The notes beneath the pieces are model-generated. The model had not been told where the DNA came from. It saw nothing but the letters and a program-made list of their open reading frames with translations, and searched no databases. 64,000 nucleotides of DNA from CAXXFQ01 sp963674475 (GTDB taxonomy: Bacteria > Planctomycetota > Planctomycetia > Pirellulales > Thermoguttaceae): assembly GCA_963674475.2 (NCBI GenBank), contig CAXXFQ010000019.1:372001-436000 (forward strand), given 5' to 3'. A program made the position numbers and the translations under genes. Of this stretch, positions 8,727 to 16,601 are shown piece by piece; within the stretch, counting starts at the first letter, position 1, and every line of letters starts with the position of its first letter.

Positions 8727-9161
8727 GATGGTTTTTTCCTCAACGAAATGGAGGCGTGGCAAGGAGATAGGTGTTGAAACGCCGTGAATTCATCAATCAT
8801 AAAAGGTTTCGCACGCGGCGACAACCGGTTAAAGCGTGGTGCGGTTTTTTTGCCTAGGTCCTCATTCAGAGAGCCGGAAATGAAAGGGGGGGCCGTTTTT
8901 TTGTTTTTTCTGGGAAAAAAATCACAGGAAGTAGCTTCAAAAAGAGGGCGAATTCCCCCCGATTCAGGGGATTTTTCTTGTTTATGACGCTTTAATGGGG
9001 GGGTGTAGGAGTTATTTTGGGGGATTACCCACTCGGAAGCGGTGTATTAGGATTGTAAGTATTCTCAGTTAAGGTACACTATGGTTAAAAGCTCCCCCTG
9101 CATATGGGGTAATTGATACTTCCTTACTTAAAACCTTTTTTCTTGTCGTGAGGGGTCACCC
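8727..9161. other. spacer between divergent PfkB and response-regulator genes
   Basis: About 435 bp, T-rich with several G runs, separating divergently transcribed genes. It should hold both promoters, but I cannot point to a convincing -35/-10 pair. Short frames here overlap the kinase start and lack protein-like composition. Confidence 0.5.
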
Positions 9162-9794
9162 ATGACTATCAGACTTCTTGTCTGTGACGACCACGAAGTC
9201 ATTAGGTCCGGGATGGTTACCATTTTAGCCGGATCGGAAATCGAAGTGGTAGCGCAAGCGGCCAATGGAAATGAAGCGTTGGAGCAGGTCGAAGCGGTCC
9301 GCCCCGATATCGTGCTTTTGGACATTCGGATGCCCGGGAGCGATGGTTTGGCGACCTTGGAGAAGATCAAGGCGACGTTGCCCGAGACCAAGGTGATTAT
9401 GCTGTCGACCTACGATAACCCGACCTACGTGGCTCGAGCGGTCGCGTTGGGCGCCAGTGATTACATCCTCAAAGGGGCGTCGCGAGACGATCTGATTAGC
9501 ACGATCACCGCGGTGTCTCGGGGAGAAGCGCCGACTCGTTCGGGCGAATTGCGACGGGTAGCCGGGGCCATGAAAGTGCGTCAGCCGTTGGATGATGACG
9601 AGGTGCCTTTGACCCAACGTGAGACCCAGGTGCTGCGTCACGTCGCGCTGGGCTTGAGCAATAAAGAGATCGGTCGTTCGCTGGAAATCAGTGTCGAAAC
9701 CGTCAAAGAGCATGTCCAAAATATCCTGCGCAAAATCGCCGTCAGCGATCGAACGCAAGCGGCCGTTTGGGCAGTCCGTCGCGGCCTGGTTTAA
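9162..9794 (+). CDS. NarL/FixJ-family response regulator
   Basis: A two-component response regulator of 210 residues. The receiver domain (1-120) has the acidic pair D9-D10, phosphoacceptor D54 in VLLDIRMPG, switch S82/T83 and K104 in YILKG. A linker leads to a LuxR-type helix-turn-helix (about 146-205) with LTQRETQVLRHVALGLSNKEIGR and the recognition part SVETVKEHVQNIL. It should bind DNA when phosphorylated. No histidine kinase lies next to it, so it is an orphan in this window. The ATG follows GAGGGG with good spacing. The stop codon falls inside a short tandem repeat (9787-9824). Confidence 0.95.
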   Translation: MTIRLLVCDDHEVIRSGMVTILAGSEIEVVAQAANGNEALEQVEAVRPDIVLLDIRMPGSDGLATLEKIKATLPETKVIMLSTYDNPTYVARAVALGASDYILKGASRDDLISTITAVSRGEAPTRSGELRRVAGAMKVRQPLDDDEVPLTQRETQVLRHVALGLSNKEIGRSLEISVETVKEHVQNILRKIAVSDRTQAAVWAVRRGLV

Positions 9795-9824
9795 CAGCTT
9801 GGTTTAACGGCCTGGTTTAATGGC
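9787..9824. repeat. short tandem repeat over the response-regulator stop codon
   Basis: Three near-copies of CCTGGTTTAAC (GCCTGGTTTAAC, GCTTGGTTTAAC, GCCTGGTTTAAT) occur at about 14-bp spacing. The first supplies the TAA stop of the response regulator and the others add stops in the same and other frames. Confidence 0.75.
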
Positions 9825-9865
9825 CCGATCTCAACTTTCGGGACAAAAGGTGGCCGTAAATTTCG

Positions 9866-9913
9866 CCTATACCGCGGTTTTGTCAATCGCTGTTTTGCCA
9901 ATCGCGGTATAGG
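9866..9913. repeat. 11-bp inverted repeat between convergent genes
   Basis: CCTATACCGCG (9866-9876) pairs perfectly with CGCGGTATAGG (9903-9913) around a 26-base loop. The loop itself contains a direct repeat of TTTTGYCAATCGC. It lies between the response regulator and the M23 peptidase, which are convergent, so it may act as a bidirectional terminator or be a mobile-repeat relic. There is no strong T run. Confidence 0.6.
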
Positions 9914-9976
9914 AAATAGGGTGTTTCACTTGGCAGCCTGTTTCCAGCGGGCTGCTGGGGAGAAAAACGGGGGCTG

Positions 9977-11458
9977 CTAGGGAGAAATCTGAACGGATAA
10001 TTTATCAACGGCCGTTTCTCCACGTTCGTTTGTGCACCGGACGGTAACCAGGTAGTGGCCCGGTTTTGTGAATTGATGCGTGGTCACGGCGTAACCGTCC
10101 GGATTGTGGCGGCCTTGTTGGTTTCCGTCGGAATGGACGCGAACTCTTGGGCTGCCGTCGCCGAAGTCCCATTCTTCGTAATCGTCGGGTCCGATCGGGC
10201 GGAACGATCGGGCCAGGAAACGAATCTCTTCTCCCACCTTGAGATTTTCAGTCGGCCAGTACGCGGCATGGAGGTTCGGAGGCATCGCTTTCGGATTGTC
10301 CGGATTGATGATCCTTATTTCGGCGAAGTCGTAGGCAACACGTCCGGCCGCGTCGGTGACCCGAACGGTTTCCTTATAAGAGCCCGGCTTGGCGTATCGT
10401 TTGGTAACTCGCGGTCCGGAAGCCTGCGTGCCATCGTCGAAAAACCATTGGAATTTCAGGCGATCGGTCCCCGCTTCGCTCCAACTTGTCGAGGCGTCCA
10501 GTTCGACCGGCTCATTGACCCAGGCCGCCTTTTGCGGGCGAGCACAGGCAAACAGCGGAAGCGCTTTTTCGGCCCGGTATGCTTCCAAGAGAAAGGCGTA
10601 GATGCTGTCGGCGCCGTAACGGCCGTTTGGAAATTTCCGGTTCATCTCGAAGTGGAGGTGTGCCCAGCCGCCGCTGGCTCCTTTTTTGCCGAGAACGCCG
10701 AGCTTCTGGCCGATCGAGACCTTTTTGCCCAGTTCTATCGCCGGGTCGATCGAGTCCAGATGGCTGTATCGATAGAGCCAGCCTCGTCGGTCACGAAGGT
10801 AGACGACATCCCCACGAGGCTTGACGCAAGGGGGGAGGTCCTCGAGCTTTTCTCCCCGAGAGGAAACGACCAGCCCGTCGGTGGCCGCCCGTAGGGGAAC
10901 GAGTTGGTCGGCGCCGCCGAAGTCGTACCCTTCATGATAATAGATCGGACGGTGCGAGGGGCTTTCCCCGTCGCCGATTTCGTTGTCCATGATGGTCGCC
11001 GATGCGAACCAGCGTTGGGCGACCGGATAGCGGAACGTTCCCGGAGTCAATAGTGGTCCTTCTGTCGGCCAAATACGCAATCGGGCGTCGTTATCGATGG
11101 CGCACGGATTTCGTCCTTTCTGAACGTAGCCCTTCACGACCGGGCAGTCGATTCGGACGCCTCCGAGCCGGACGGGAAGATGATAGGTTCCGCAAGTCAC
11201 TTTTCCCCGTTCGCCGTTGACCTCGATCGTCGCGACCGCTTTTCTCAAGGCGTGTCGGATCGTGTCACGGGTTTCGTCGATTTGAATCAGCCGAATTGAG
11301 ACCGGCGTCTTATCGGGTAAGCTGACCTCGGCGGACTGCCCGATATCGAGATCGATCGTTTGGAAACGAACCGAGATTGGATCGGTTTCGGCGCGAGCCA
11401 TCCGAGGAAAGCCGAAACTCAGGAGAAGGCAAAAGAACAGGGCGACACAGGTGCGCAT
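9977..11458 (-). CDS. exported M23-family metallopeptidase with PKD domains
   Basis: A LytM/M23 peptidase, 493 residues from the ATG at 11458, which has GGAG about 8 bases upstream and begins a clear signal peptide (MRTCVALFFCLLLSFGFPRMARA). The frame is open upstream to 11674, but that extension is not protein-like. The peptidase domain carries zinc-site motifs HEGYDFGGAD and HLHFEMN, with the usual V/L-rich beta strands (LVPLRAATDGLVVSS, GDVVYLRD). The C-terminal half holds two PKD-like beta-sandwich repeats, seen in FQWFFDDGTQASGPRVTKRY and EEWDFGDGSPRVRV with KPGHYLVTVR. Known members cleave peptidoglycan or other surface peptides; the PKD repeats suggest an exported, surface-acting enzyme. 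Its target is not known. Confidence 0.9.
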   Translation of the reverse strand: MRTCVALFFCLLLSFGFPRMARAETDPISVRFQTIDLDIGQSAEVSLPDKTPVSIRLIQIDETRDTIRHALRKAVATIEVNGERGKVTCGTYHLPVRLGGVRIDCPVVKGYVQKGRNPCAIDNDARLRIWPTEGPLLTPGTFRYPVAQRWFASATIMDNEIGDGESPSHRPIYYHEGYDFGGADQLVPLRAATDGLVVSSRGEKLEDLPPCVKPRGDVVYLRDRRGWLYRYSHLDSIDPAIELGKKVSIGQKLGVLGKKGASGGWAHLHFEMNRKFPNGRYGADSIYAFLLEAYRAEKALPLFACARPQKAAWVNEPVELDASTSWSEAGTDRLKFQWFFDDGTQASGPRVTKRYAKPGSYKETVRVTDAAGRVAYDFAEIRIINPDNPKAMPPNLHAAYWPTENLKVGEEIRFLARSFRPIGPDDYEEWDFGDGSPRVRVHSDGNQQGRHNPDGYAVTTHQFTKPGHYLVTVRCTNERGETAVDKLSVQISP

Positions 11459-11554
11459 CGGTTTTCTCCGTGGAAGGGCAGGGGGGTAGGAGAGAGGCGA
11501 AACCAAATTTCGGCGGAGGAGCCGAAAAGGTAGCCTCTTTCCAAAACTGAGCCC

Positions 11555-11650
11555 ATTATAAGAAAAAAGGCCCGGAGTCGAAAACCCCTTCCAGCGAAAA
11601 GCCGCCCTTTCGGGTAATAGCCTTTCGGGAAAAAGAGTCGACTCCGGACC
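11555..11650 (-). ncRNA. candidate structured RNA/terminator between sigma gene and M23 gene
   Basis: On the minus strand, GGTCCGGAGTCGA (11650-11638) pairs with TCGACTCCGGGCC (11581-11569), a 13-nt stem with at most one wobble. The loop of about 56 bases contains two small CCCGAAAGG(G) hairpins. The 3' arm runs into TTTTTTCTTATAAT. It reads as a branched terminator after the upstream sigma gene or a leader element of the M23 gene. TATAAT at 11560-11555 could be a -10 box. Which of these is right cannot be decided by eye. Confidence 0.45.
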
Positions 11651-11695
11651 CTTTTGAAGCGAAGCGATATTCACTTTGAGTCACGGGCTTTTAGT

Positions 11696-11715
11696 AGCCT
11701 GTTGAAAAACAGGCT
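11696..11715. other. 8-bp hairpin with GAAA loop after a sigma gene
   Basis: AGCCTGTT-GAAA-AACAGGCT is a perfect 8-bp stem with a GAAA tetraloop, 18 bp after the stop codon of the minus-strand sigma gene. No T run follows on either strand. The arm sequence resembles the outer stem of the dispersed repeat at 4982-5078. Confidence 0.6.
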
Positions 11716-11732
11716 GATAGTGTGAAACCGCT

Positions 11733-12605
11733 CTAATAATCTCGTGGACCGTTGAGACTGTCGCCTAGGCGGCTTAGCGCCTCGGTTTCGATCTGACGGA
11801 CACGCTCTCGGGTCAAGCCGAGGGTTTCTCCGATTTCTTTGAGCGTTCGTGGCTCATTGTTGTTGAGTCCGAAACGCATCTTCAAGACCGTGGCTTCTCG
11901 CTGGTCCATCAGTTCCAACTGACGCATGACGTGGGAGAGGTTGTCGTTTTCGACCAGTTCCTCTTCGGGGCTTCGGGCCCGTTCGTCCATGACCATTTCG
12001 CCCAGCGACCAGCCGGCGTCGGCTTGATCGGTTTGCGGCGTGAGGTTGTAGATTCGGATCGCCTTCTTGATGATCGGCAACTTCTTGCGCGGAACGCCCA
12101 AGACCCGGGCCACCTCTTCAGGGGTCGGCTTGCGTCGCAGCTCTTCGGCCAGCCGGGTACTCGCCCGACGCCATTTTGACAGCAACTCGACCATGTAGGC
12201 CGGAATCCGGATCGTTTTGGCCGTGTTGATCAGGGCCCGTTTGATCGATTGTTTGATCCAGTAGCTGGCGTAGGTCGAGAATCGAGTTCCCACGGCCGGG
12301 TCGAATCCTTCGACGGCGCGGAGTAGCCCGAGATTGCCCTCTTCAATGAGGTCCTGAAGGCCGAGCCCTTTGCCGGTGTATCCGCGAGCGATATTGACGA
12401 CCAGGCGAAGGTTGGCGCGGACCATTCGATCGCGGGCTTGGATGTCGCCCTCGCCGATCCGATAGGCCAGTTCCTGTTCCTCTTTTGCCGAAAGGAGCGA
12501 CGTTTCGTTGATTTCACGCAGATAGGTCTCCAAGGGAGACTGGACGCTCGAGTGCGAGTCGTTTTCCCTCAGACCGGTTGTTTTTGTTTCAGCTATGGTT
12601 TCCAT
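11733..12605 (-). CDS. RNA polymerase sigma-70 family factor (RpoD/RpoS-like, without long N-terminus)
   Basis: A 290-residue sigma factor with regions 1.2 to 4. Region 1.2/2.1 starts SPLETYLREINETSLLSAKEEQELAYRI. Regions 2.2-2.4 include NLRLVVNIARGYTGKGLGLQDLIEEGNLGLLRAVEGFDP and FSTYASYWIKQSIKRAL. Region 3 follows RIPAYMVELL. Region 4.2 is LKEIGETLGLTRERVRQIETEAL. It lacks region 1.1 and the nonconserved insert, which makes it a group 2/3 alternative sigma, shorter than a housekeeping RpoD. A second, larger sigma gene lies upstream on the same strand. The ATG is followed at once by low-complexity residues, and the ribosome site is weak. Confidence 0.93.
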   Translation of the reverse strand: METIAETKTTGLRENDSHSSVQSPLETYLREINETSLLSAKEEQELAYRIGEGDIQARDRMVRANLRLVVNIARGYTGKGLGLQDLIEEGNLGLLRAVEGFDPAVGTRFSTYASYWIKQSIKRALINTAKTIRIPAYMVELLSKWRRASTRLAEELRRKPTPEEVARVLGVPRKKLPIIKKAIRIYNLTPQTDQADAGWSLGEMVMDERARSPEEELVENDNLSHVMRQLELMDQREATVLKMRFGLNNNEPRTLKEIGETLGLTRERVRQIETEALSRLGDSLNGPRDY

Positions 12606-13176
12606 CTAGGCGTTCACTCTGGGTTCGCAAGGGGGGATGCGAATCGGGGATCGAGATCCGCGTTTTTAGGATTTTCGTTATCGCTTTCCTGACCGGATTT
12701 TCTGTCTTCTTTTCCTTCGCTCGACCTGCTGGTCGATTTTCGGTTTTCTGGATGGTGAAAAGAAGTCATCCTTGCGTCGGGAAATCGATCGTACAAGAGT
12801 CTATCGTCCCCAGGAAATCGGATTCTGCAGCGAAGCGGGTTTTTGCCTAAGTGCAATGGATATACCCAACTTGCAGGCCATGTCAAAAAAGAGGGACCGA
12901 CCGGTTCTTCGTCTCGTTCGCACCGCGCCGGAAGATTCGACCGTTCGGGTTCGCTCGGTCATGTCGGCCAGCAAAGGGGCTAAAACGCCCGTAGAATTGG
13001 TATAATTCATCCCGCCATCCCGATTTGCCGCAAGTGCCGAGCAAAAAGAAAAGACCTCGGGGTCAAGAAAAGCGAAACGGGCCAAACGATCAGATCGACC
13101 GTTGGGCCCGTTCGGGATTGAATCAACCGGTTTTTTCCCTCTTGCCTTGTTGAGAGGGACGTCCGCCAAAGTTGTT
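12606..13176. other. spacer between the two sigma genes
   Basis: About 570 bp on the minus-strand route from the larger to the smaller sigma gene. It begins with the terminator-like hairpin at 13076-13112, so the two sigma genes are probably separate transcripts. The rest is noncoding by composition. Short frames at 12772-13005 and 12614-12886 have no recognizable features. Confidence 0.5.
13076..13112 (-). terminator. hairpin terminator after the larger sigma gene
   Basis: On the minus strand AACGGGCCCAACG pairs with CGTTTGGCCCGTT (one bulged or mismatched position) around a loop of about 11 bases, then TCGCTTTTCTTG. It lies about 65 bp past the stop. The tail is only moderately T-rich. Confidence 0.55.
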
Positions 13177-14760
13177 CTAGTCGAGAAAACCGACCAAGTC
13201 CTGACTGCGGCTGGGCTGCTGGAGCTTTCGGACCGCTTTGGCTTCGATTTGACGAATGCGCTCTCGGGTGACCTTGAAGATATGGCCGACCTCTTCGAGC
13301 GTGTAGCTGTAGCCGTCGCCCAGTCCGTAACGCAACTTGATGATCTCCCGTTCTCGGTAGCTGAGCGTCTTGAGGACGCTGGAAATCCGGTCTCGCAGCA
13401 TATCTTGCGAGGCGCCGATCGAGGGGCTTTCGGCCGTTCCGTCCGGAAGCAGGTCGCCGAACTGGCTGTCTTCACTGTTGCCGACCGGCCGGTCGAGACT
13501 GATCGGATAACGACTCATCGCCAAGACCCGACGCGTTTCCTCAATGCAGGTTCCGCTGGCTCGGGCCGTTTCTTCGATCGTCGGTTCACGACCGAGCTCC
13601 TGGAGCAGTTTTCGCGAGACGTTGCGAACGCGCGACATCGTTTCGACCATGTGGACCGGGATTCGGATCGTCCGGCTTTGATCGGCCACCGCGCGGGTGA
13701 TCGCCTGACGAATCCACCAAGTCGCATAGGTGCAAAACTTGAAGCCGCGGCGATATTCGAACTTGTCGACCGCCCGCATCAAGCCGGCGTTTCCTTCTTG
13801 GATCAGGTCGAGAAAGCTCAGACCCCGGTTTCGATACTTTTTGGCGATCGAGACGACCAGACGCAAGTTTCCTTCCGAGAGGCCCCGTTTGGCCGCTTGG
13901 TATTCGTTGTAAACTTGGTGCAGTCTGATAATTCGGTTTCGAAGACTGGTCGGCGTCTCTTGGGTGACTTGAAGGATATTTCGAAATTCCTTGACCCACG
14001 GTTGCCGTTCTTCTTCCGGACGCCCGGACCGGCGGTGCTCGTCGATCCGATCTTTGAGTTCGTCGACGCGACGGCTGAATTCTTCGAGCATCTTGACCAT
14101 TGGCTCGATTCGTTGAGTTCGGAGGCCAAGTTCCTCAACCAGACGGACGGCCCGGCGGCGTCGTTGGCCGACCCGTTGCCACGCTTGGGACCGTTTTTCT
14201 TCCGAGATCGATTTTCGCGTGGCCGTTTGGTAGTCGTGCCGATTTCGCTTCAGCAGGACATCCAACGTCTGGAGGTTGTGGGGCAAGCGTCCGAGAATCT
14301 GCTCTTTTTCGAGATGATCGGTCACCGAGACTTGGATCGTGCGGTCGAATGGCAGATCGCCTCGACTGACTCGATTGAGGATGCGAACCGCCGTTTGCAT
14401 GACGTAGTCGCATTCGAGAACCACGTGACGGAACCGGGCTCGCGCTACTTCGATTCGCTTGGCCAGAGAGATTTCTTCCTGACGGGTCAGGAGCGGAATT
14501 TCTCCCATCTGAGTCAGGTACATCCGAACCGGGTCGTCAGACCAACTTTCCTCTTCAGCCATTTCGGACAGTTCGTCGTCGTCCTCTTCGAGAGGCTCTT
14601 CGAACTTGCTGTCAGCGCTATTGCTGTTGAGAATCAGGCTGTCGTCTACATCGTCGAGATTGGTCGAGGGGCGTCGTTTCGCGTTCAAATCCATTTCCTC
14701 GGAATCTTCCGAGTGAACGAGAGATCGGCCGTCCATGTCATCCAATAATGTGTCGTACAA
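13177..14760 (-). CDS. RpoD-like RNA polymerase sigma factor
   Basis: A 527-residue sigma-70 factor with the housekeeping-type layout. An acidic N-terminus is followed by region 1.2 (DDPVRMYLTQMGEIPLLTRQEE), a long helical nonconserved insert (about residues 120-260), and region 2 (NLRLVVSIAKKYRNRGLSFLDLIQEGNAGLMRAV, TYATWWIRQAITRAV). Region 3 begins IPVHMVETM. Region 4 contains REREIIKLRYGLGDG and VGHIFKVTRERIRQIEAKAVRKL. The insert and full set of regions suggest a primary or near-primary sigma. Planctomycetes often carry more than one RpoD-like gene, so I do not give it the symbol rpoD. The start is TTG at 14760, supported by GGGAG about 8 bases upstream; the next ATG is at 14736. Confidence 0.92.
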   Translation of the reverse strand: MYDTLLDDMDGRSLVHSEDSEEMDLNAKRRPSTNLDDVDDSLILNSNSADSKFEEPLEEDDDELSEMAEEESWSDDPVRMYLTQMGEIPLLTRQEEISLAKRIEVARARFRHVVLECDYVMQTAVRILNRVSRGDLPFDRTIQVSVTDHLEKEQILGRLPHNLQTLDVLLKRNRHDYQTATRKSISEEKRSQAWQRVGQRRRRAVRLVEELGLRTQRIEPMVKMLEEFSRRVDELKDRIDEHRRSGRPEEERQPWVKEFRNILQVTQETPTSLRNRIIRLHQVYNEYQAAKRGLSEGNLRLVVSIAKKYRNRGLSFLDLIQEGNAGLMRAVDKFEYRRGFKFCTYATWWIRQAITRAVADQSRTIRIPVHMVETMSRVRNVSRKLLQELGREPTIEETARASGTCIEETRRVLAMSRYPISLDRPVGNSEDSQFGDLLPDGTAESPSIGASQDMLRDRISSVLKTLSYREREIIKLRYGLGDGYSYTLEEVGHIFKVTRERIRQIEAKAVRKLQQPSRSQDLVGFLD

Positions 14761-15953
14761 AGCAACACTCCCAGCGTATTTTTATGGTTTCGAGAAACGT
14801 TTCGTGTTTATTGAGAGGATTATCGTCGTTTTCAAAGCCAGGAATGACGGATGACGAATCGTTCGTCTTGGGTCATCTTCCTGAATGAAAACGAGGTGGC
14901 ATTTTTGAGTGACCCCCTAAGATGGCTTTTCCAAACCACCCAATTCTAACCGCGCTTTTTCACCTCGTCGGCCACTCTCTTTTATTTGGAAGAGAATTAC
15001 GATTACGAAAAAACGAGGGGGCTTTCAAACTTTCACTACCCTCTCTAAATTGACATTTCAGTTCAGGTTTGCTCGTCCTGAGAACGACATTCGACCCGCG
15101 GGGGGCATCAACCGAAATCACGGTTTCTTACGCCACGGACCCTCATCTGGTTCAATCTTTCAAAACGCAGACAGGGGGGGATCGGTATCCAACTTAACTC
15201 AAGGAGAGCTTGCATTCTCCGTTGATTTTTTTGGGGGTGATAATAGTTTTTAAGGATTCGTGATTTCCCGCAAAAACCACATCGACTCCCGGTGATTTTT
15301 TCATTCCCGTGAAAACGGTATCGACACTCGGTGCACAAACCGTCAAAACAGGACTAAAAAAACCAAACTCAGTTGATTATCCTAGTGGCGTTTCTCATCA
15401 GGACGATATCGTGTTAGAATGCCCCTATCGAACCGTTAGGATGGTACGGGTGGTGATAGACCGTTCCCGTGGCCTTTAAACAAAGGCAAGTTTGACGATG
15501 GGGCCAAGCTTTCCTTATTTTAGTTGGAAAAAGGGGGTAGTCCAGCTTTTTTCAATCCGGTTTTCCTAATAATGAGGGATATTTCAGGCTGCTCCGACAA
15601 ACCCGATGTTAATATGGAGAGAGGAGTTAGTGTGGGGTAATTATTTTTTATTCCCACGGAAAAAAATTCCCCTTTGAGAGCGGTTTGCAAACGTGGACGC
15701 AAGCCGTATTCTCGAAGTGAGAGGCTATTGGACTGTCGGGTTGGTGTAGGCGATACTGCCGGTCGAATTTTGTTGGCTGCCGATTTTTCTCAAAAAAGTC
15801 GTAATGGTTTAGAAATAAACAACTTATGCTTTTATCGGGAAATTTCCATATTCAGCTTGTTATTTCTCCATTTCTCCGACGAAAGGGGAAAAAGATAAGG
15901 AATTGGCCCCTAGGAGTGGGGTGCTACTGTAGGTATTAAAGTTAAGGTTTTAG
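14761..15953. other. 1.2-kb AT-rich noncoding spacer
   Basis: The longest gene-free stretch in the window, between a divergent sigma gene and a small zinc-ribbon gene. It is visibly richer in A+T than the neighbouring genes. It should hold the promoters of both. I see the imperfect direct repeat at 15257-15335 and no tRNA, rRNA or recognizable small RNA. A TTG-started frame on the minus strand (15338-15108) has two CxxC pairs but overlaps that repeat and is probably chance. Confidence 0.5.
15257..15335. repeat. imperfect two-copy direct repeat of about 40 bp
   Basis: The two halves share TCCCG-n-AAAAC, ATCGAC and a CCCGGTG/CTCGGTG ending at equal spacing, so the stretch is a diverged duplication within the long spacer. 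Function is unknown. Confidence 0.5.
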
Positions 15954-16472
15954 ATGAAATATTTACTTCCCTGTGAGTGTGGTAAAAAGGTCGAGGTTTC
16001 TCCCGCGCAGGCGGGGGGGACTGTCTTTTGTCCTTGTGGAAAAACCTTGTCCGTACCCAGGTTAAAGACGCTTAGAGAGCTCGAATCCGTTGATTCCCAT
16101 GAGGAAAAACGGCTTTCGGAAGGGATGAGTCCACGAGCTGCCGTGCTTTTTTTGGGGGGGCTGGTCGTCCTCTTTGCTGTTGTTTTGCTCGTCTATTTCG
16201 GTCAAGGAAAGCCGATTCCCCCCGCGAAAATTCTCGAAACCGATATCATTGAGCGGCAAATCGAGCAATTTTCCCTCCTGGAGACTTATCAAGTTTGGGA
16301 AGCGGCCCAGAGGGGAGTTACTACCAAGCGGTCATTTGACGAGGTTTATGAAAGGGCCATCCGGGATTATTGGATCCGCGTGGGGGTTTCCGGAGCCGTT
16401 TTACTCGTAGGGCTGATTGTCGTGGGGGTCGGATTGAGCCTGCCGAAGTCGGGTGACGCACAAAAAGGGTGA
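15954..16472 (+). CDS. hypothetical membrane protein with N-terminal zinc ribbon
   Basis: A 172-residue protein I do not recognize as a named family. The N-terminus (CECGKKVEV ... FCPCGKTLSV) is a four-cysteine zinc ribbon of the kind common in planctomycete hypothetical proteins. Two hydrophobic segments follow: about 62-83 (AAVLFLGGLVVLFAVVLLVYF) and about 143-164 (VGVSGAVLLVGLIVVGVGLSL). The charged loop between them contains EQFSLLETYQVWEAAQRGVTT. The topology would place both termini on the same side. The long upstream spacer suggests it is transcribed alone. Composition and start look genuine; function is unknown. Confidence 0.75.
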   Translation: MKYLLPCECGKKVEVSPAQAGGTVFCPCGKTLSVPRLKTLRELESVDSHEEKRLSEGMSPRAAVLFLGGLVVLFAVVLLVYFGQGKPIPPAKILETDIIERQIEQFSLLETYQVWEAAQRGVTTKRSFDEVYERAIRDYWIRVGVSGAVLLVGLIVVGVGLSLPKSGDAQKG

Positions 16473-16601
16473 AATTTTTCCACTAAGGTGGGCTTTTCTT
16501 GAACGAGATGGTCCCTTTTTTCAAATGGACATTTGGTTTATCTTTTTCTCTCGCTTTTTTGCCAGTTGCAAAGATGACGCTAAACCAAAGTTGAAGATGC
16601 T

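Noticed and set aside
10055..10894. 279-codon plus-strand frame opposite the M23 peptidase
   Set aside because: It lies entirely antisense to a well-supported gene and has no family motifs.
13102..14748. 548-codon plus-strand frame opposite the RpoD-like gene
   Set aside because: Long only because the sigma gene has few antisense stops; composition is that of a shadow.
15108..15338. 76-codon minus-strand frame with two CxxC pairs
   Set aside because: It starts at TTG, lacks a ribosome site and its cysteine spacing comes from the diverged direct repeat beneath it.
14761..15953. A structured RNA (6S, SRP, tmRNA or RNase P) in the long spacer
   Set aside because: I searched by eye for conserved cores of these RNAs and found none; a covariance search would be decisive.
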